Origin: Saccharopolyspora kobensis | Lineage (GTDB): Bacteria; Actinomycetota; Actinomycetes; Mycobacteriales; Pseudonocardiaceae | Direction of reading: 5' to 3' | Assembly (NCBI RefSeq): GCF_900108315.1 | Contig: NZ_FNVB01000005.1 | Coordinates: forward strand, 310,001-374,000 | DNA: 64,000 bases | Shown here: positions 1 through 9,262 of the stretch, one piece after another | Layout: the number at the start of each line of letters is the position of its first letter | Position numbering within the stretch: position 1 is the stretch's first letter | Translations under genes and position numbers: made by a program | Notes under the pieces: generated by a model | What the model saw: only the letters and a program-made list of their open reading frames with translations | What the model was told of the DNA's origin: nothing | The model's database searches: none

Positions 1-3000
1 ATGTACCGCCGCGCCAGGGCGGCCACCGGCGATCCGGTGCTCGCGTGGGAGTCCATCGTGGACGATCCCGGGCTGCGGCGGCGCTACCAGCGGGCGCGCG
101 GCAAGGGCGGGCTGGTGCGGGCGAGCTGGGACGAGGCCGTGGAGCTCGTCGCCGCCGCGCACGTGCACACGATCCGGCGGTACGGGCCGGACCGGATCGC
201 CGGGTTCTCCCCCATCCCGGCGATGTCGATGGTCTCGCACGCCGCGGGCGCGCGGTTCACCTCGCTGATCGGCGGCACCATGCTGTCGTTCTACGACTGG
301 TACGCCGACCTGCCGGTGGCCTCGCCGCAGGTGTTCGGCGACCAGACCGACGTGCCCGAGTCCGCGGACTGGTGGAACGCGAGCTACCTGGTGATGTGGG
401 GCTCCAACGTGCCGGTCACCCGCACTCCGGACGCGCACTTCATGACCGAGGCCCGCTACCGGGGCCAGAAGGTCGTGGTGGTCTCGCCGGACTACGCCGA
501 CAACGTCAAGTTCGCCGACACCTGGCTGGCACCGCAGCCCGGCACCGACGGCGCGCTGGCCATGGCGATGGGGCACGTGATCCTGCGGGACTTCTTCGTG
601 CAGCGGCAGGCTCCGCGCTTCGCCGACTACGCGCGCCGCTACACCGATCTGCCGTTCCTGGTGGCGCTGCGGGACACCGGCGAGGGCCTGGTGCCGGACA
701 AGTTCGTCACCGCCGCCGATCTCGGCGCCACCGGCGCGCACGACCGCTTCAAACCGGTGCTGGTGGACGAGCGCACCGGCCGCGAGCACGTGCCGGGCGG
801 CAGCCTCGGCTTCCGCTTCGACGAGGCGAGCGCCGGGCGGTGGAACCTCGACCTCGGCGACGTGCGGCCGCAGCTGAGCCTGCTCGACCACGCCGCGGCG
901 GAGGCGGTCTCCGTCGAGCTCCCGCGCTTCGACGTGCCCGACGACCGCCGCGCCAGGTTGCGCCGGGGCGTGCCCGCGATCCGGCTCGGCGGTCGGCTGG
1001 TGACCACCGTCTTCGACCTCGTGCTGGCCGACTACGGCGTCGGGCGGCCCGGCCTGCCGGGCGACTGGCCGCGCGGGCTGGACGATCCGCGCCCGCACAC
1101 CCCGGCGTGGCAGGAGGAGATCACCGGGGTCCCTGCCGCGCAGGCGATCCGGGTGGCCCGCGAATTCGCCCGCAACGCCGAGGAATCCGGTGGCCGGTCG
1201 ATGATCCTGATGGGCGCGGGCACCAACCACTGGTTCCACGCCGACACGATCTACCGCGCGTTCCTGGCCCTGCTTACGCTGACCGGCTGCCAGGGCGTCA
1301 ACGGCGGCGGCTGGGCGCACTACGTGGGGCAGGAGAAGTGCCGCCCGGCGACGGGCTGGGCGACGCTGGCCGGTGCGACGGACTGGACGCGCCCGCCGCG
1401 CCAGATGATCGGCACCGCGTTCTGGTACCTGGCCACCGACCAGTGGCGCTACGACGCGCTCGGTGCCGAGGAGCTGATCCACCCGCTCGGCCCGGGGAAG
1501 TTGTGGGGCATGTCGATGGCGGACTGCATCGCCCAGTCCGCGCGGCTGGGCTGGATGCCGTCGTACCCGACGTTCGACCGCAACCCGCTTGAGCTGGTCG
1601 CCGAGGCCCGTGCGGCGAAGGCGGACCCCGCCGAGCACGTCATCGCCGAGCTGCGCTCCGGGCGGCTGAAGTTCGCCTGCACCGACCCGGACGACGAGGC
1701 GAACTGGCCGCGGATCGTCACCGTCTGGCGGGCGAACCTGCTGGGCTCCTCGGCGAAGGGCAACGAGTACTTCCTCAAGCACCTGCTGGGCACCGATTCG
1801 GCGCTGCGGGCCGAGGAAGCACCGCCGGGCCGGCGCCCGCACGACGTGCGCTGGCACCCGTACGCCCCGGAGGGCAAGCTCGACCTGCTGCTCTCGCTGG
1901 ACTTCCGGATGACCAGCACCGGCCTGTTCAGCGACGTGCTGCTGCCTGCCGCCACCTGGTACGAGAAGCACGACCTGTCGTCCACCGACATGCACCCGTT
2001 CGTGCACGCCTTCACCCCGGCGATCACCCCGCCGTGGGAGACCCGCAGCGATTTCGACGCCTTCCACGCGATCGCCCGCAAGTTCTCCGAGCTCGCCGAG
2101 ACGCACCTGGGCGTGCGCGAGGACCTGGTGGCGGCCCCGCTGCTGCACGACACGCCGGACGAGCTGGCCACCCCGGGCGGTGTCGTGCGCGACTGGACCC
2201 GCAACGAGGTCGACGCCGTTCCGGGCGTCACGATGCCGAAGCTGGTCGTCGTCGAGCGCGACTACCCGGCGGTGGCGGCGAAGATGTCCGCGCTCGGGCC
2301 GCTGGTGGACGAGCTCGGCGTGGGCAACAAGGGCTGGCACGTCATCCCCGATCAGGAGGTCGAGCGGCTGCGGCACCAGAACGGCACCGCGCGGGGCGGG
2401 GTGGCCGACGGGCGGCCGTCGCTGGCGCGGGACGTGGACGCCTGCGAGGCGATCCTCGCGCTGTCGGGCACCACCAACGGCCGCATCGCGGTGGCGGGGT
2501 TCCGGGAGCTCGAACGGCGCACCGGAGTGCGGCTGGCCGACCTGGCGCAGGCCGACGAGGGCAGGCGGATCACCTTCGCCGACACCCAGGCCCGCCCGGT
2601 GCCGGTGATCACCTCCCCGGAGTGGAGCGGCAGCGAGCACGGCGGGCGCCGATACAGCGCGTTCGTGGTCAACGTCGAGCGCCTCAAGCCCTGGCACACC
2701 CTGACCGGCCGCCAGCACTTCTACCTCGACCACGACTGGATGGCCGATCTCGGCGAGGGCCTGCCCGTCTACCGGCCGCCGCTGAACATCCACCGGCTGT
2801 TCGGCGAGCCGGAATCCCCTGACGGCGCAGCGGTTTCGGTGCGCTACCTGACGCCGCACTCGAAGTGGTCGATCCACTCCGAGTACCAGGACAACCTGCT
2901 GATGCTGGCGCTCTCGCGCGGCGGGCCGGACCTGTGGCTGAGCCCGGCCGACGCGGAGCGGATCGGCGTGCGCGACAACGACTGGGTGGAAGCGGTCAAC

Positions 3001-3285
3001 CGCAACGGCGTGGTGGTGGCGCGGGCCGTGGTGTCGCAGAAGATGCCGACCGGCACGGTGTACGTCTACCACGCCAAGGACCGTGTGGTGGACGTGCCGA
3101 AGTCGGAGATCTCCGGGCAGCGCGGCGGGATGCACAACTCGCTGACCCGGCTGCTGCTCAAGCCCACCCACCTCGTCGGCGGCTACGCCCAGCTCTCGTT
3201 CGCGTTCAACTACCTGGGCCCGACCGGCAACCAGCGCGACGAGGTCACCGTGATCCGCCGCCGCAGCCAGGAGGTCGAGTACTGA
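1..3285 (+). CDS. narG: Respiratory nitrate reductase alpha subunit NarG (5' truncated by window edge)
   Basis: This is the molybdopterin catalytic subunit of membrane-bound nitrate reductase, which reduces nitrate to nitrite on the cytoplasmic face. The reading frame is open at base 1; the Met there is internal. By comparison with E. coli NarG about 125 residues are missing, including the N-terminal His/Cys ligands of the FS0 [4Fe-4S] cluster. Seen: the diagnostic stretches RYGPDRIAGFSPIPAMSM, GTMLSFYDWYADLP, TDVPESADWWNASY and TRTPDAHF; the Asp of the last motif is the Mo ligand in the family. The C-terminal molydopterin-binding fold (WHTLTGRQHFYLDHDW, TPHSKWSIHSEYQDN) is complete. The TGA overlaps the ATG of narH by one base, so the genes are an operon. 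GC-rich with no sign of frameshift. Assignment is very secure. Confidence 0.97.
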   Translation: MYRRARAATGDPVLAWESIVDDPGLRRRYQRARGKGGLVRASWDEAVELVAAAHVHTIRRYGPDRIAGFSPIPAMSMVSHAAGARFTSLIGGTMLSFYDWYADLPVASPQVFGDQTDVPESADWWNASYLVMWGSNVPVTRTPDAHFMTEARYRGQKVVVVSPDYADNVKFADTWLAPQPGTDGALAMAMGHVILRDFFVQRQAPRFADYARRYTDLPFLVALRDTGEGLVPDKFVTAADLGATGAHDRFKPVLVDERTGREHVPGGSLGFRFDEASAGRWNLDLGDVRPQLSLLDHAAAEAVSVELPRFDVPDDRRARLRRGVPAIRLGGRLVTTVFDLVLADYGVGRPGLPGDWPRGLDDPRPHTPAWQEEITGVPAAQAIRVAREFARNAEESGGRSMILMGAGTNHWFHADTIYRAFLALLTLTGCQGVNGGGWAHYVGQEKCRPATGWATLAGATDWTRPPRQMIGTAFWYLATDQWRYDALGAEELIHPLGPGKLWGMSMADCIAQSARLGWMPSYPTFDRNPLELVAEARAAKADPAEHVIAELRSGRLKFACTDPDDEANWPRIVTVWRANLLGSSAKGNEYFLKHLLGTDSALRAEEAPPGRRPHDVRWHPYAPEGKLDLLLSLDFRMTSTGLFSDVLLPAATWYEKHDLSSTDMHPFVHAFTPAITPPWETRSDFDAFHAIARKFSELAETHLGVREDLVAAPLLHDTPDELATPGGVVRDWTRNEVDAVPGVTMPKLVVVERDYPAVAAKMSALGPLVDELGVGNKGWHVIPDQEVERLRHQNGTARGGVADGRPSLARDVDACEAILALSGTTNGRIAVAGFRELERRTGVRLADLAQADEGRRITFADTQARPVPVITSPEWSGSEHGGRRYSAFVVNVERLKPWHTLTGRQHFYLDHDWMADLGEGLPVYRPPLNIHRLFGEPESPDGAAVSVRYLTPHSKWSIHSEYQDNLLMLALSRGGPDLWLSPADAERIGVRDNDWVEAVNRNGVVVARAVVSQKMPTGTVYVYHAKDRVVDVPKSEISGQRGGMHNSLTRLLLKPTHLVGGYAQLSFAFNYLGPTGNQRDEVTVIRRRSQEVEY

Positions 3286-4931
3286 TGCGCGTGATGGCCC
3301 AGCTCGCGATGGTGATGAACCTCGACAAGTGCATCGGCTGCCACACCTGCTCGGTCACCTGCAAGCAGGCGTGGACCAACCGCGGCGGCGTCGAGTACGT
3401 GTGGTTCAACAACGTGGAAACCCGCCCGGGGCAGGGATATCCGCGCACCTACGAGGACCAGGAGAAGTGGCGTGGCGGGTGGCGGCTGCACCGCGGGCGG
3501 TTGAAGCTGCGCGGCGGCGGGCGGGTCAAGCGGCTGCTGTCGCTGTTCGCCAACCCGAAGATGCCCGCCATCCAGGACTACTACGAGCCCTGGACCTACG
3601 ACTACGACAACCTGATCTCCGCACCGGCCGGCGACCAGATCCCGGTGGCCCGGCCTCGGTCGCTGATCTCCGGCGAGCCGATGCGGATCTCCTGGAGCGC
3701 CAACTGGGACGACAGCCTGGCCGGATCGCCCGAGCTCACCCAGCAGGACCCGGTGCTGCAACGGCTGTCCGACGAGATCCGGCAGTCCTTCGAAGAGACC
3801 TTCATGTTCTTCCTGCCGCGGATCTGCGAGCACTGCCTCAACCCGTCCTGCGTGGCCTCCTGCCCCTCGGGGGCCATGTACAAGCGCTCCGAGGACGGCA
3901 TCGTGCTGGTCGACCAGGACCAGTGCCGCGGCTGGCGGATGTGCGTCACCGGCTGCCCGTACAAGAAGGTCTACTTCAACCACCGCACCGGCAAGGCCGA
4001 GAAGTGCACGCTGTGCTATCCACGGATGGAGGTCGGGCTGCCGACGGTGTGCTCGGAGACCTGCGTCGGCCGGCTGCGGTACCTCGGCGTGGTGCTCTAC
4101 GACGCCGATCGCGTGCTCGAAGCGGCCTCGGTGCCGGACGAGCACGACCTGTACCCGGCGCAGCTGGAGGTGCTGCTCGACCCGAACGACCCGGAGGTGG
4201 TGACCGCCGCGCGTCGCGCCGGGATCCCCGCGGACTGGGTCGAGGCCGCGCAGCGCTCCCCGATCCACGCGCTGATCAAGGACTTCCGGGTGGCCCTGCC
4301 GCTGCACCCGGAATTCCGCACGCTGCCGATGGTCTGGTACGTGCCGCCGCTGTCGCCGGTGGTGGACAAGCTGGTGGAGACCGGGCACGACGGCGAGGAC
4401 GTGGGCAACCTGTTCGGCGCCATCGACGCGCTGCGGATCCCGGTGGAGTACCTGGCCGAGCTGTTCACCGCCGGGGACACCGCACCGGTCACCGCGGCGC
4501 TGCGCAAGCTCGGCGCGATGCGCGCCTACATGCGCGACATCAACCTCGGGCGGCCCCCGAACCCGGCCATCCCGGAGGCCGCCGGGCTGGACGTTCCGCA
4601 GGTGGAGCGGATGTACCGGCTGCTGGCACTGGCGAAGTACGGGGAGCGCTACGTCATCCCGCAGGCGCACGCCGAACTCGCCGGGCAGCTCGACGAACCC
4701 GGCTGCTCGCTGGACTACGAGGGCGGGCCGGGCATGTACGAGTCCGGCCCGTTCGGCGAGATCTCCGGGGCCCCGGTGCCGGTGGCGGTGGAGAACTTCC
4801 ACCTGCTCAAGCAGCGGCAGAGCTCGGAGCACTTCACCGCCCCGGACGGCTCGCGCCGGGTGAACCTGCTCAACTGGGACGGCCGCGGCACGCCCGAGGG
4901 CCTGTTCCCGCCCGACGGCGAGGACCGCTGA
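3285..4931 (+). CDS. narH: Nitrate reductase beta subunit NarH
   Basis: Iron-sulfur electron-transfer subunit of nitrate reductase, passing electrons from NarI haem to NarG; 548 residues, close to the mycobacterial protein. Four cysteine groups are visible: CIGCHTCSVTC near residue 16, CEHCLNPSCVASCP, CRGWRMCVTGCP and CTLCYPRMEVGLPTVCSETC. The tryptophan replacing a cysteine in CRGWRMC is normal in NarH and makes the [3Fe-4S] cluster. The start is the ATG overlapping the narG stop; the first Cys cluster begins within 20 residues, so a longer N-terminus is not needed. It overlaps narJ by one base (TGATG). Cytoplasmic, attached to NarI. Confidence 0.97.
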   Translation: MRVMAQLAMVMNLDKCIGCHTCSVTCKQAWTNRGGVEYVWFNNVETRPGQGYPRTYEDQEKWRGGWRLHRGRLKLRGGGRVKRLLSLFANPKMPAIQDYYEPWTYDYDNLISAPAGDQIPVARPRSLISGEPMRISWSANWDDSLAGSPELTQQDPVLQRLSDEIRQSFEETFMFFLPRICEHCLNPSCVASCPSGAMYKRSEDGIVLVDQDQCRGWRMCVTGCPYKKVYFNHRTGKAEKCTLCYPRMEVGLPTVCSETCVGRLRYLGVVLYDADRVLEAASVPDEHDLYPAQLEVLLDPNDPEVVTAARRAGIPADWVEAAQRSPIHALIKDFRVALPLHPEFRTLPMVWYVPPLSPVVDKLVETGHDGEDVGNLFGAIDALRIPVEYLAELFTAGDTAPVTAALRKLGAMRAYMRDINLGRPPNPAIPEAAGLDVPQVERMYRLLALAKYGERYVIPQAHAELAGQLDEPGCSLDYEGGPGMYESGPFGEISGAPVPVAVENFHLLKQRQSSEHFTAPDGSRRVNLLNWDGRGTPEGLFPPDGEDR

Positions 4932-5551
4932 TGACCTTCGACCGCGCACGCGCGCTGACCCACCGGATCGCCGCGTTCCTGCTCGCCTACCCGGACGAGG
5001 AACTCCTCGAACGACTCCCGCTGCTGCGCGAGGGATGCGCGGAACTCCCCGCCGCGCAACGGGATCCGCTGCTGGAACTGGTGCGACACCTGGAAACGGC
5101 TTCGCTGCTGGCCGCGCAGCAGCACTACGTCGAAACCTTCGACCTGCGCCGCCGCTGCTGCCAGTACCTCAGCTACTGGACGGCCGGCGACACCCGGAAC
5201 CGGGGCCGCGCGATCGTGGACTTCAAGAGCATCTACCGGGCGGCGGGCGTGCTGCCGCCGGTGGACGAGCTGCCGGACCACCTGACGGTCGTGCTGGAGT
5301 TCGCCGCCACCACCGACCAGGAACGCGGCACCGCGCTGCTGGTCGACCACCACGCCGGGCTCACCCTGCTCGCCGCCGCCCTGCGCGACCAGGGCACGGT
5401 CTACGCGCACGGCGTCGAGGCGGTGCTGACAACGCTGCCCGCGCCGACGCCGGAAGCCCTGCGCTCGGCCAAGCGCATCGCCGCGACCGGCCCGCCGCAG
5501 GAATCGGTGGGCATGGCCGGGCCGCTGCAACCGTTCGGAGGTCCGCGATGA
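4931..5551 (+). CDS. narJ: Nitrate reductase assembly chaperone NarJ
   Basis: System-specific chaperone (TorD/NarJ fold, 206 residues) that in the known systems holds apo-NarGH during cofactor insertion and membrane attachment. The sequence shows the family features RIAAFLLAYPDEELLERLP at the N-terminus and LRRRCCQYLSYWTAGDTRNRG in the middle. It lies between narH and narI with one-base and four-base overlaps, the standard narGHJI order, which supports the call as much as the sequence does. The C-terminal tail (PPQESVGMAGPLQPFGGPR) is Pro/Gly rich. Cytoplasmic; not part of the mature enzyme. Confidence 0.95.
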   Translation: MTFDRARALTHRIAAFLLAYPDEELLERLPLLREGCAELPAAQRDPLLELVRHLETASLLAAQQHYVETFDLRRRCCQYLSYWTAGDTRNRGRAIVDFKSIYRAAGVLPPVDELPDHLTVVLEFAATTDQERGTALLVDHHAGLTLLAAALRDQGTVYAHGVEAVLTTLPAPTPEALRSAKRIAATGPPQESVGMAGPLQPFGGPR

Positions 5552-6324
5552 GCACTTGGGACGTGCTGCTGTGGGGCGCCGCGCCGTACGTGGTGATCGC
5601 GGTGCTGGTGGTCGGCTCGTTGTGGCGCTGGCGCTACGACCGGTTCGGCTGGACCACCCGGTCCTCGCAGCTCTACGAGTCGCGGCTGCTGCGGTTCGCC
5701 AGCCCGCTGTTCCACTTCGGACTGCTGGTGGTGATCGTCGGACACGTCATCGGCCTGCTCGTCCCGGCATCCTGGACGGCGGCGCTCGGCGTGTCCGAGC
5801 GGCTCTACCACCTGGTGGCGGTCGGGCTCGGCGCGCTGGCCGGGGTGTGCACGCTGATCGGGGTGGCGCTGCTGATCTACCGGCGGCGCCGCAACGGGCC
5901 GGTGTTCTCCGCGACCACGGTGAACGACAAGGCGATGTACCTGGTGCTGGTCGGCGCGATCCTGCTCGGGCTGCTGACCACCGTGCTGGCCAACGGCGTG
6001 ACCGAGGGCTACGACTACCGGGCCACCGTCTCGCCCTGGTTCCGCAGCATCTTCGTGCTGCAGCCGGAGGTGGCGCTGATGGTGGACGTGCCCTGGTCGT
6101 TCAAGGCGCACGTGCTGGCGGGCATGCTGCTGTTCGCGCTGTTCCCGTTCACCAGGCTGGTGCACGCGCTGAGCGGTTTCGCCGCGGTGCGGTACCTGTT
6201 CCGCCCGTACGTCGTCTACCGCAGCCGGACCGCGGAACGCGCTCGCCGCGGCTGGGAGCCGGTCGGCGTCCCGGGGCCGCGCGAGGGCGGGCACGACGCT
6301 CCGCACCGCGCGCGCGAACGGTGA
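5548..6324 (+). CDS. narI: Nitrate reductase gamma subunit NarI (cytochrome b)
   Basis: Integral-membrane dihaem b subunit (258 residues) that oxidises menaquinol and passes electrons to NarH. About five hydrophobic helices are visible: residues 8-28, 50-70, 88-110, 130-150 and 185-205. Histidines in LVVIVGHVIG, RLYHLVAVG, FKAHVLAG and TRLVHALSG are the likely haem ligands. The C-terminus is Arg-rich and cytoplasmic. The start ATG overlaps the narJ TGA by four bases. No nitrate/nitrite transporter (narK) follows; the next gene is a MerR-type regulator, so transport must be encoded elsewhere or upstream of this window. Confidence 0.96.
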   Translation: MSTWDVLLWGAAPYVVIAVLVVGSLWRWRYDRFGWTTRSSQLYESRLLRFASPLFHFGLLVVIVGHVIGLLVPASWTAALGVSERLYHLVAVGLGALAGVCTLIGVALLIYRRRRNGPVFSATTVNDKAMYLVLVGAILLGLLTTVLANGVTEGYDYRATVSPWFRSIFVLQPEVALMVDVPWSFKAHVLAGMLLFALFPFTRLVHALSGFAAVRYLFRPYVVYRSRTAERARRGWEPVGVPGPREGGHDAPHRARER

Positions 6325-6325
6325 G

Positions 6326-6343
6326 TTAGGTTTGCCTTACCAA
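6326..6343 (+). promoter_or_regulatory. Candidate IdeR/DtxR iron box
   Basis: TTAGGTTTGCCTTACCAA matches the actinobacterial iron-box consensus TWAGGTWAGSCTWACCTWA at most positions, with the left half TTAGGTT perfect. It starts two bases after the narI stop and ends 23 bases before the chosen start of the next gene, which fits repression of that gene by an iron-loaded DtxR-family regulator. The sequence match is seen directly; function is inferred. Confidence 0.55.
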
Positions 6344-6366
6344 CCGGAGTGCGGTCGAATGGATCC

Positions 6367-6753
6367 GTGACCGCTTTGACCCCCATCCGAGTCGTCGCCG
6401 ACCACTTCGAGCTCGCCGTGTCGACGTTGCACTACTGGGAGCGGCGCGGGCTGATCACCTCGCACCGGCGCGCCGGGAAGCGCTGCTACGACACCGATCA
6501 GCTCTACCGCATCGCCCTGATCAAGGAGTGGCGCACCAGCGGCCTGTTCGGCCTGGACCAGATCGCGCACATGCTCGAAGGGCCGGGCTGGCTCGACGGA
6601 GTCGCCGCGCGGATCGAGGAGATCGAACGGCAGCAGCAGGAACTGGCCAACGCCCGCGCCTACCTGGACCGCCTGCTCGGCTGCCGCTCCCCCGGCGATG
6701 CCGAGCGCTGCCCGGGATTCCGCGCCGAGACCGAGCTCCCCGCACCCTGCTGA
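6367..6753 (+). CDS. MerR-family transcriptional regulator
   Basis: About 128 residues with an N-terminal winged HTH of MerR type (IRVVADHFELAVSTLHYWERRGLI, then the YDTDQLYRIALIKEWRTSGL wing) and a short C-terminal coiled coil (IEEIERQQQELANARAYLDRLLGC). Known members bind between -35 and -10 as dimers; the effector here is unknown. Cysteines in the C-terminal tail (LLGCRSPGDAERCPGF) could be metal or redox sensing, which is only a suggestion. GTG at 6367 is preferred because the HTH begins right after it; GTG at 6349 is possible. An iron-box-like sequence lies just upstream. The 3' end overlaps the convergent MFS gene by 94 bases. Confidence 0.8.
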   Translation: MTALTPIRVVADHFELAVSTLHYWERRGLITSHRRAGKRCYDTDQLYRIALIKEWRTSGLFGLDQIAHMLEGPGWLDGVAARIEEIERQQQELANARAYLDRLLGCRSPGDAERCPGFRAETELPAPC

Positions 6754-8198
6754 TCGCCGGGCATCGCCACCGCGGCGATGATCCCCGCGACGGCGAGGCA
6801 GACCGCCGATGCGGCGAAGGCGGCGGTGTAGCCGTGCGCCAGCGCGTTGAGGTCGTCCCCGGAGTGCGCCGCCCGCCACGACGCGGCCACGGCCGCCGAC
6901 AGCACGCTCAGCACGGCGAGCCCGATCGCGCCGCTGGTCTGGCGGACGGTGTTCAGCAGTCCGGCGGCCAAGCCGTTCTGGTGCTCCGGGACGCCGCTGG
7001 TCGCGCCCATCGTGATCGGGGTGAACGCCGCCGTGGTGCCGAACCCGAAGACCAGACCGGGCAGCATCACCGAGGTCACGTAGGAGGCGTGCACCCCGAT
7101 GAGCAGCGCGACACCGGCCAGGCCCGCCGCGCCGACCAGGCAGGACAGCACCGCCGCGCGGCGCACGCCCAACCGGACCGACAGCGCTCCGGCGAGCTGA
7201 GCTCCGGCGAACTGCGCGGCCCCGATCGGCAGGTAGCCGAGCCCGGCGTGCAGCGGCGAATAGCCGTGCACGTCCTGCAGGTACAGCGACAGCAGGATCG
7301 GGCTGGCGAAGAAACCCAGCCCCAGCAACAACATCACGACGTTGCCGCTGCTGACCGACCGCAGCCGGAAGATGCCCAGCGGCACCAGCGGTTCCCGCGA
7401 CCACCGGGCCTGGTGCACCAGGAACACGCCCAGCACCGCAGCGCCCGCCAACAGGGGCGGCCACACCGATGCGCCCGCATCGGCCGAGTGCATCACCGCG
7501 TACACGATGCCGACCAGGCCCGCCGTGACCAGCACGGCGCCGAGCACGTCCAGGCGCGGTCGCACCGCGCCGTCCGGACGCGGCGGCAGGGTCGCCCGCG
7601 CGGCCGCGACGGCCAGCACCCCGATCGGCACGCTGACGAAGAACACCCACCGCCAGCCCGCCCACTCGGTCAGCAGACCGCCGAGCACCGGCCCGGCCGC
7701 CGCACCCACCGCGCCCACCGCGCTCCAGGTGCCCAGCATCCGCGCGCGCTGCGCGGGTTCGGTGAACGTCGTGGTCAGCAGCGAGAGCGTCACCGGCATC
7801 AGCAGCGCGCCGCCGACGCCCTGCACGGCCCGCGCGGCCAGCAGCGGCTCGGCCGAGGAGACCAGCCCGCCCACCGTCCTGGCCAGGGTGAACAGGCCCA
7901 TGCCGAGCACGAACATGCGGCGCTGGCCGTACACGTCCGACAGCCTGCCGCCGAGCAGCAGGCACCCGGCGAAGGCGAGGGTGTAGGCGTTGACCACCCA
8001 CGGCAGCGTCGTGTCGGTGAACCCCAGTTCGGCGCGGATCGCGGGCAGCGCGACGGAGACGATCGTGGCATCGAGGATCACCACGAACGAACCCGCGCAG
8101 GCCAGCGCCAGCAGCAGTCCCGCCTCCCCGCGATTCACAGTGGTGGTTGCGTTGGCGAGTGAGCTCGCGTTTCGCGGTTTCCTGTGGCTGGGTTGCAT
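6660..8198 (-). CDS. MFS drug exporter, DHA2/EmrB-QacA type (14 TMS)
   Basis: Proton-driven efflux permease of 512 residues. From the N-terminus: short basic tail, then TM1 with SFVVILDATIVSVALPAI (motif D1 of the 14-TMS family), LGGRLSDVYGQRR (motif A), RAVQGVGGALLMP (motif B) and AAGPVLGGLL (motif C). About 14 hydrophobic segments end near residue 480, followed by a Ser/Arg-rich tail that overlaps the merR coding region. ATG at 8198 is preceded by AGGGGACC. Substrate cannot be read from sequence. No drug-type regulator is adjacent on the same strand; the MerR gene is convergent. Confidence 0.92.
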   Translation of the reverse strand: MQPSHRKPRNASSLANATTTVNRGEAGLLLALACAGSFVVILDATIVSVALPAIRAELGFTDTTLPWVVNAYTLAFAGCLLLGGRLSDVYGQRRMFVLGMGLFTLARTVGGLVSSAEPLLAARAVQGVGGALLMPVTLSLLTTTFTEPAQRARMLGTWSAVGAVGAAAGPVLGGLLTEWAGWRWVFFVSVPIGVLAVAAARATLPPRPDGAVRPRLDVLGAVLVTAGLVGIVYAVMHSADAGASVWPPLLAGAAVLGVFLVHQARWSREPLVPLGIFRLRSVSSGNVVMLLLGLGFFASPILLSLYLQDVHGYSPLHAGLGYLPIGAAQFAGAQLAGALSVRLGVRRAAVLSCLVGAAGLAGVALLIGVHASYVTSVMLPGLVFGFGTTAAFTPITMGATSGVPEHQNGLAAGLLNTVRQTSGAIGLAVLSVLSAAVAASWRAAHSGDDLNALAHGYTAAFAASAVCLAVAGIIAAVAMPGDQQGAGSSVSARNPGQRSASPGERQPSRRSR

Positions 8199-8343
8199 CA
8201 CGGTCCCCTGGGTGCGGTTGTGCGGAACTGCGGTTGACGCCGACCGATCTCGTTGCGCGTTCGGGCCGTAGCCTGTCCGCTCAACTCGGGTTGAGCGCAA
8301 GTCCCGGGCTTCCTTGGCTAGGGTTTTGGCGGGGGTGAGTGCC

Positions 8344-9183
8344 GTGGATCGGGTCGGCATCGAACGGGCGGTCTGGTTCGGCGACGCCGAGCTGATCCCC
8401 GATGCGCACCGGGCCGCCGGCTGGACCGTGGCCGTCGACGGCATCTCCCAGTCCTTCGTCGACCTCGCCGACCCGACCTACCTGAAGTTCCCGTACGTCG
8501 CCTGGATCGCGCAGGCCGTCGACCGGCACTGGCCAGCGGGCACCGCCGTGTCGGCCACCTACCTCGGCGGCGCCGGGTGCACGCTGCCCCGCTACGTCGC
8601 CGCCACCCGGCCCGGTTCCGAGCAGACCGCGTTCGAGCTCGACGAACCGCTCGTGGAGCTGGTGCGCGAGCACCTCGCGCTGGACGAGGTGCCGGGGCTG
8701 GAGGTCCGCGTGCAGGACGGGCGCGCGGGCATCCGGGAAGCGCCAGACGGAAGCACCGATCTGGTGGTGCTCGACGTCTTCCGCGCGGGCAGCGTGGCCA
8801 CCGAGCTGGCCACCGTCGAGTTCCTGACCGACATCGCGCGGGTGCTGCGGCCCGGCGGCCTGTTCGCGGCGAACTTCTGGGACGGCGGCGAACTGGAGTT
8901 CGCGCTGCGCGCGGTCGCCGCCGTCGGCGAGGTGTTCCGGCACGTCCTGGTCCTCGCCGAGCCCGCCGTCCTGCTGCGCCACCGAGCGGGCAACATCGTG
9001 GTCGTGGCGTCCACCCGCGACCTGCCGAAAGCGGGCCTCGACGCCTGGGGAGCAGCAGCGGCGAACCGCATGTCCTGCCTCACCCTCCCGCAACTGGCCG
9101 CCGTCGCCGGAACAGCCGCCCCGCTCACCGAAGCAACCCCGCACACCACCCCGGTACCGCCCGTCCGCAAGGAGAGGTTCTAG
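8344..9183 (+). CDS. Spermidine-synthase-like SAM-binding protein
   Basis: About 279 residues with a Rossmann methyltransferase core: VSATYLGGAGCTLPRYVA (motif I), TAFELDEPLVELVREHL (acidic motif II), VRVQDGRAGIREAPDGSTDLVVLDVF (motifs III-IV) and IARVLRPGGLFAANFWD. This resembles the fused or free-standing spermidine-synthase-like proteins common in actinobacteria, most of which have no proven polyamine activity. GTG 8344 is chosen for the purine-rich GGGGGTGAG before it; GTG 8335 is equally open. It is divergent from the MFS gene and convergent with the patatin gene. Confidence 0.8.
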   Translation: MDRVGIERAVWFGDAELIPDAHRAAGWTVAVDGISQSFVDLADPTYLKFPYVAWIAQAVDRHWPAGTAVSATYLGGAGCTLPRYVAATRPGSEQTAFELDEPLVELVREHLALDEVPGLEVRVQDGRAGIREAPDGSTDLVVLDVFRAGSVATELATVEFLTDIARVLRPGGLFAANFWDGGELEFALRAVAAVGEVFRHVLVLAEPAVLLRHRAGNIVVVASTRDLPKAGLDAWGAAAANRMSCLTLPQLAAVAGTAAPLTEATPHTTPVPPVRKERF

Positions 9184-9262
9184 GCGCCCACCGCCCTCTC
9201 AAGCGCCCCCCGATTTCCAACCCCCAACCCACCACGAGCACGTCCGTCCGGGAGACACCGCG

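Noticed and set aside
1-3. ATG at base 1 as the narG start
   Set aside because: Homology places the true start about 125 residues upstream; the Met is internal.
3930-3960. Missing cysteine in NarH cluster (CRGWRMC)
   Set aside because: The Trp substitution is normal in NarH and gives the [3Fe-4S] centre.
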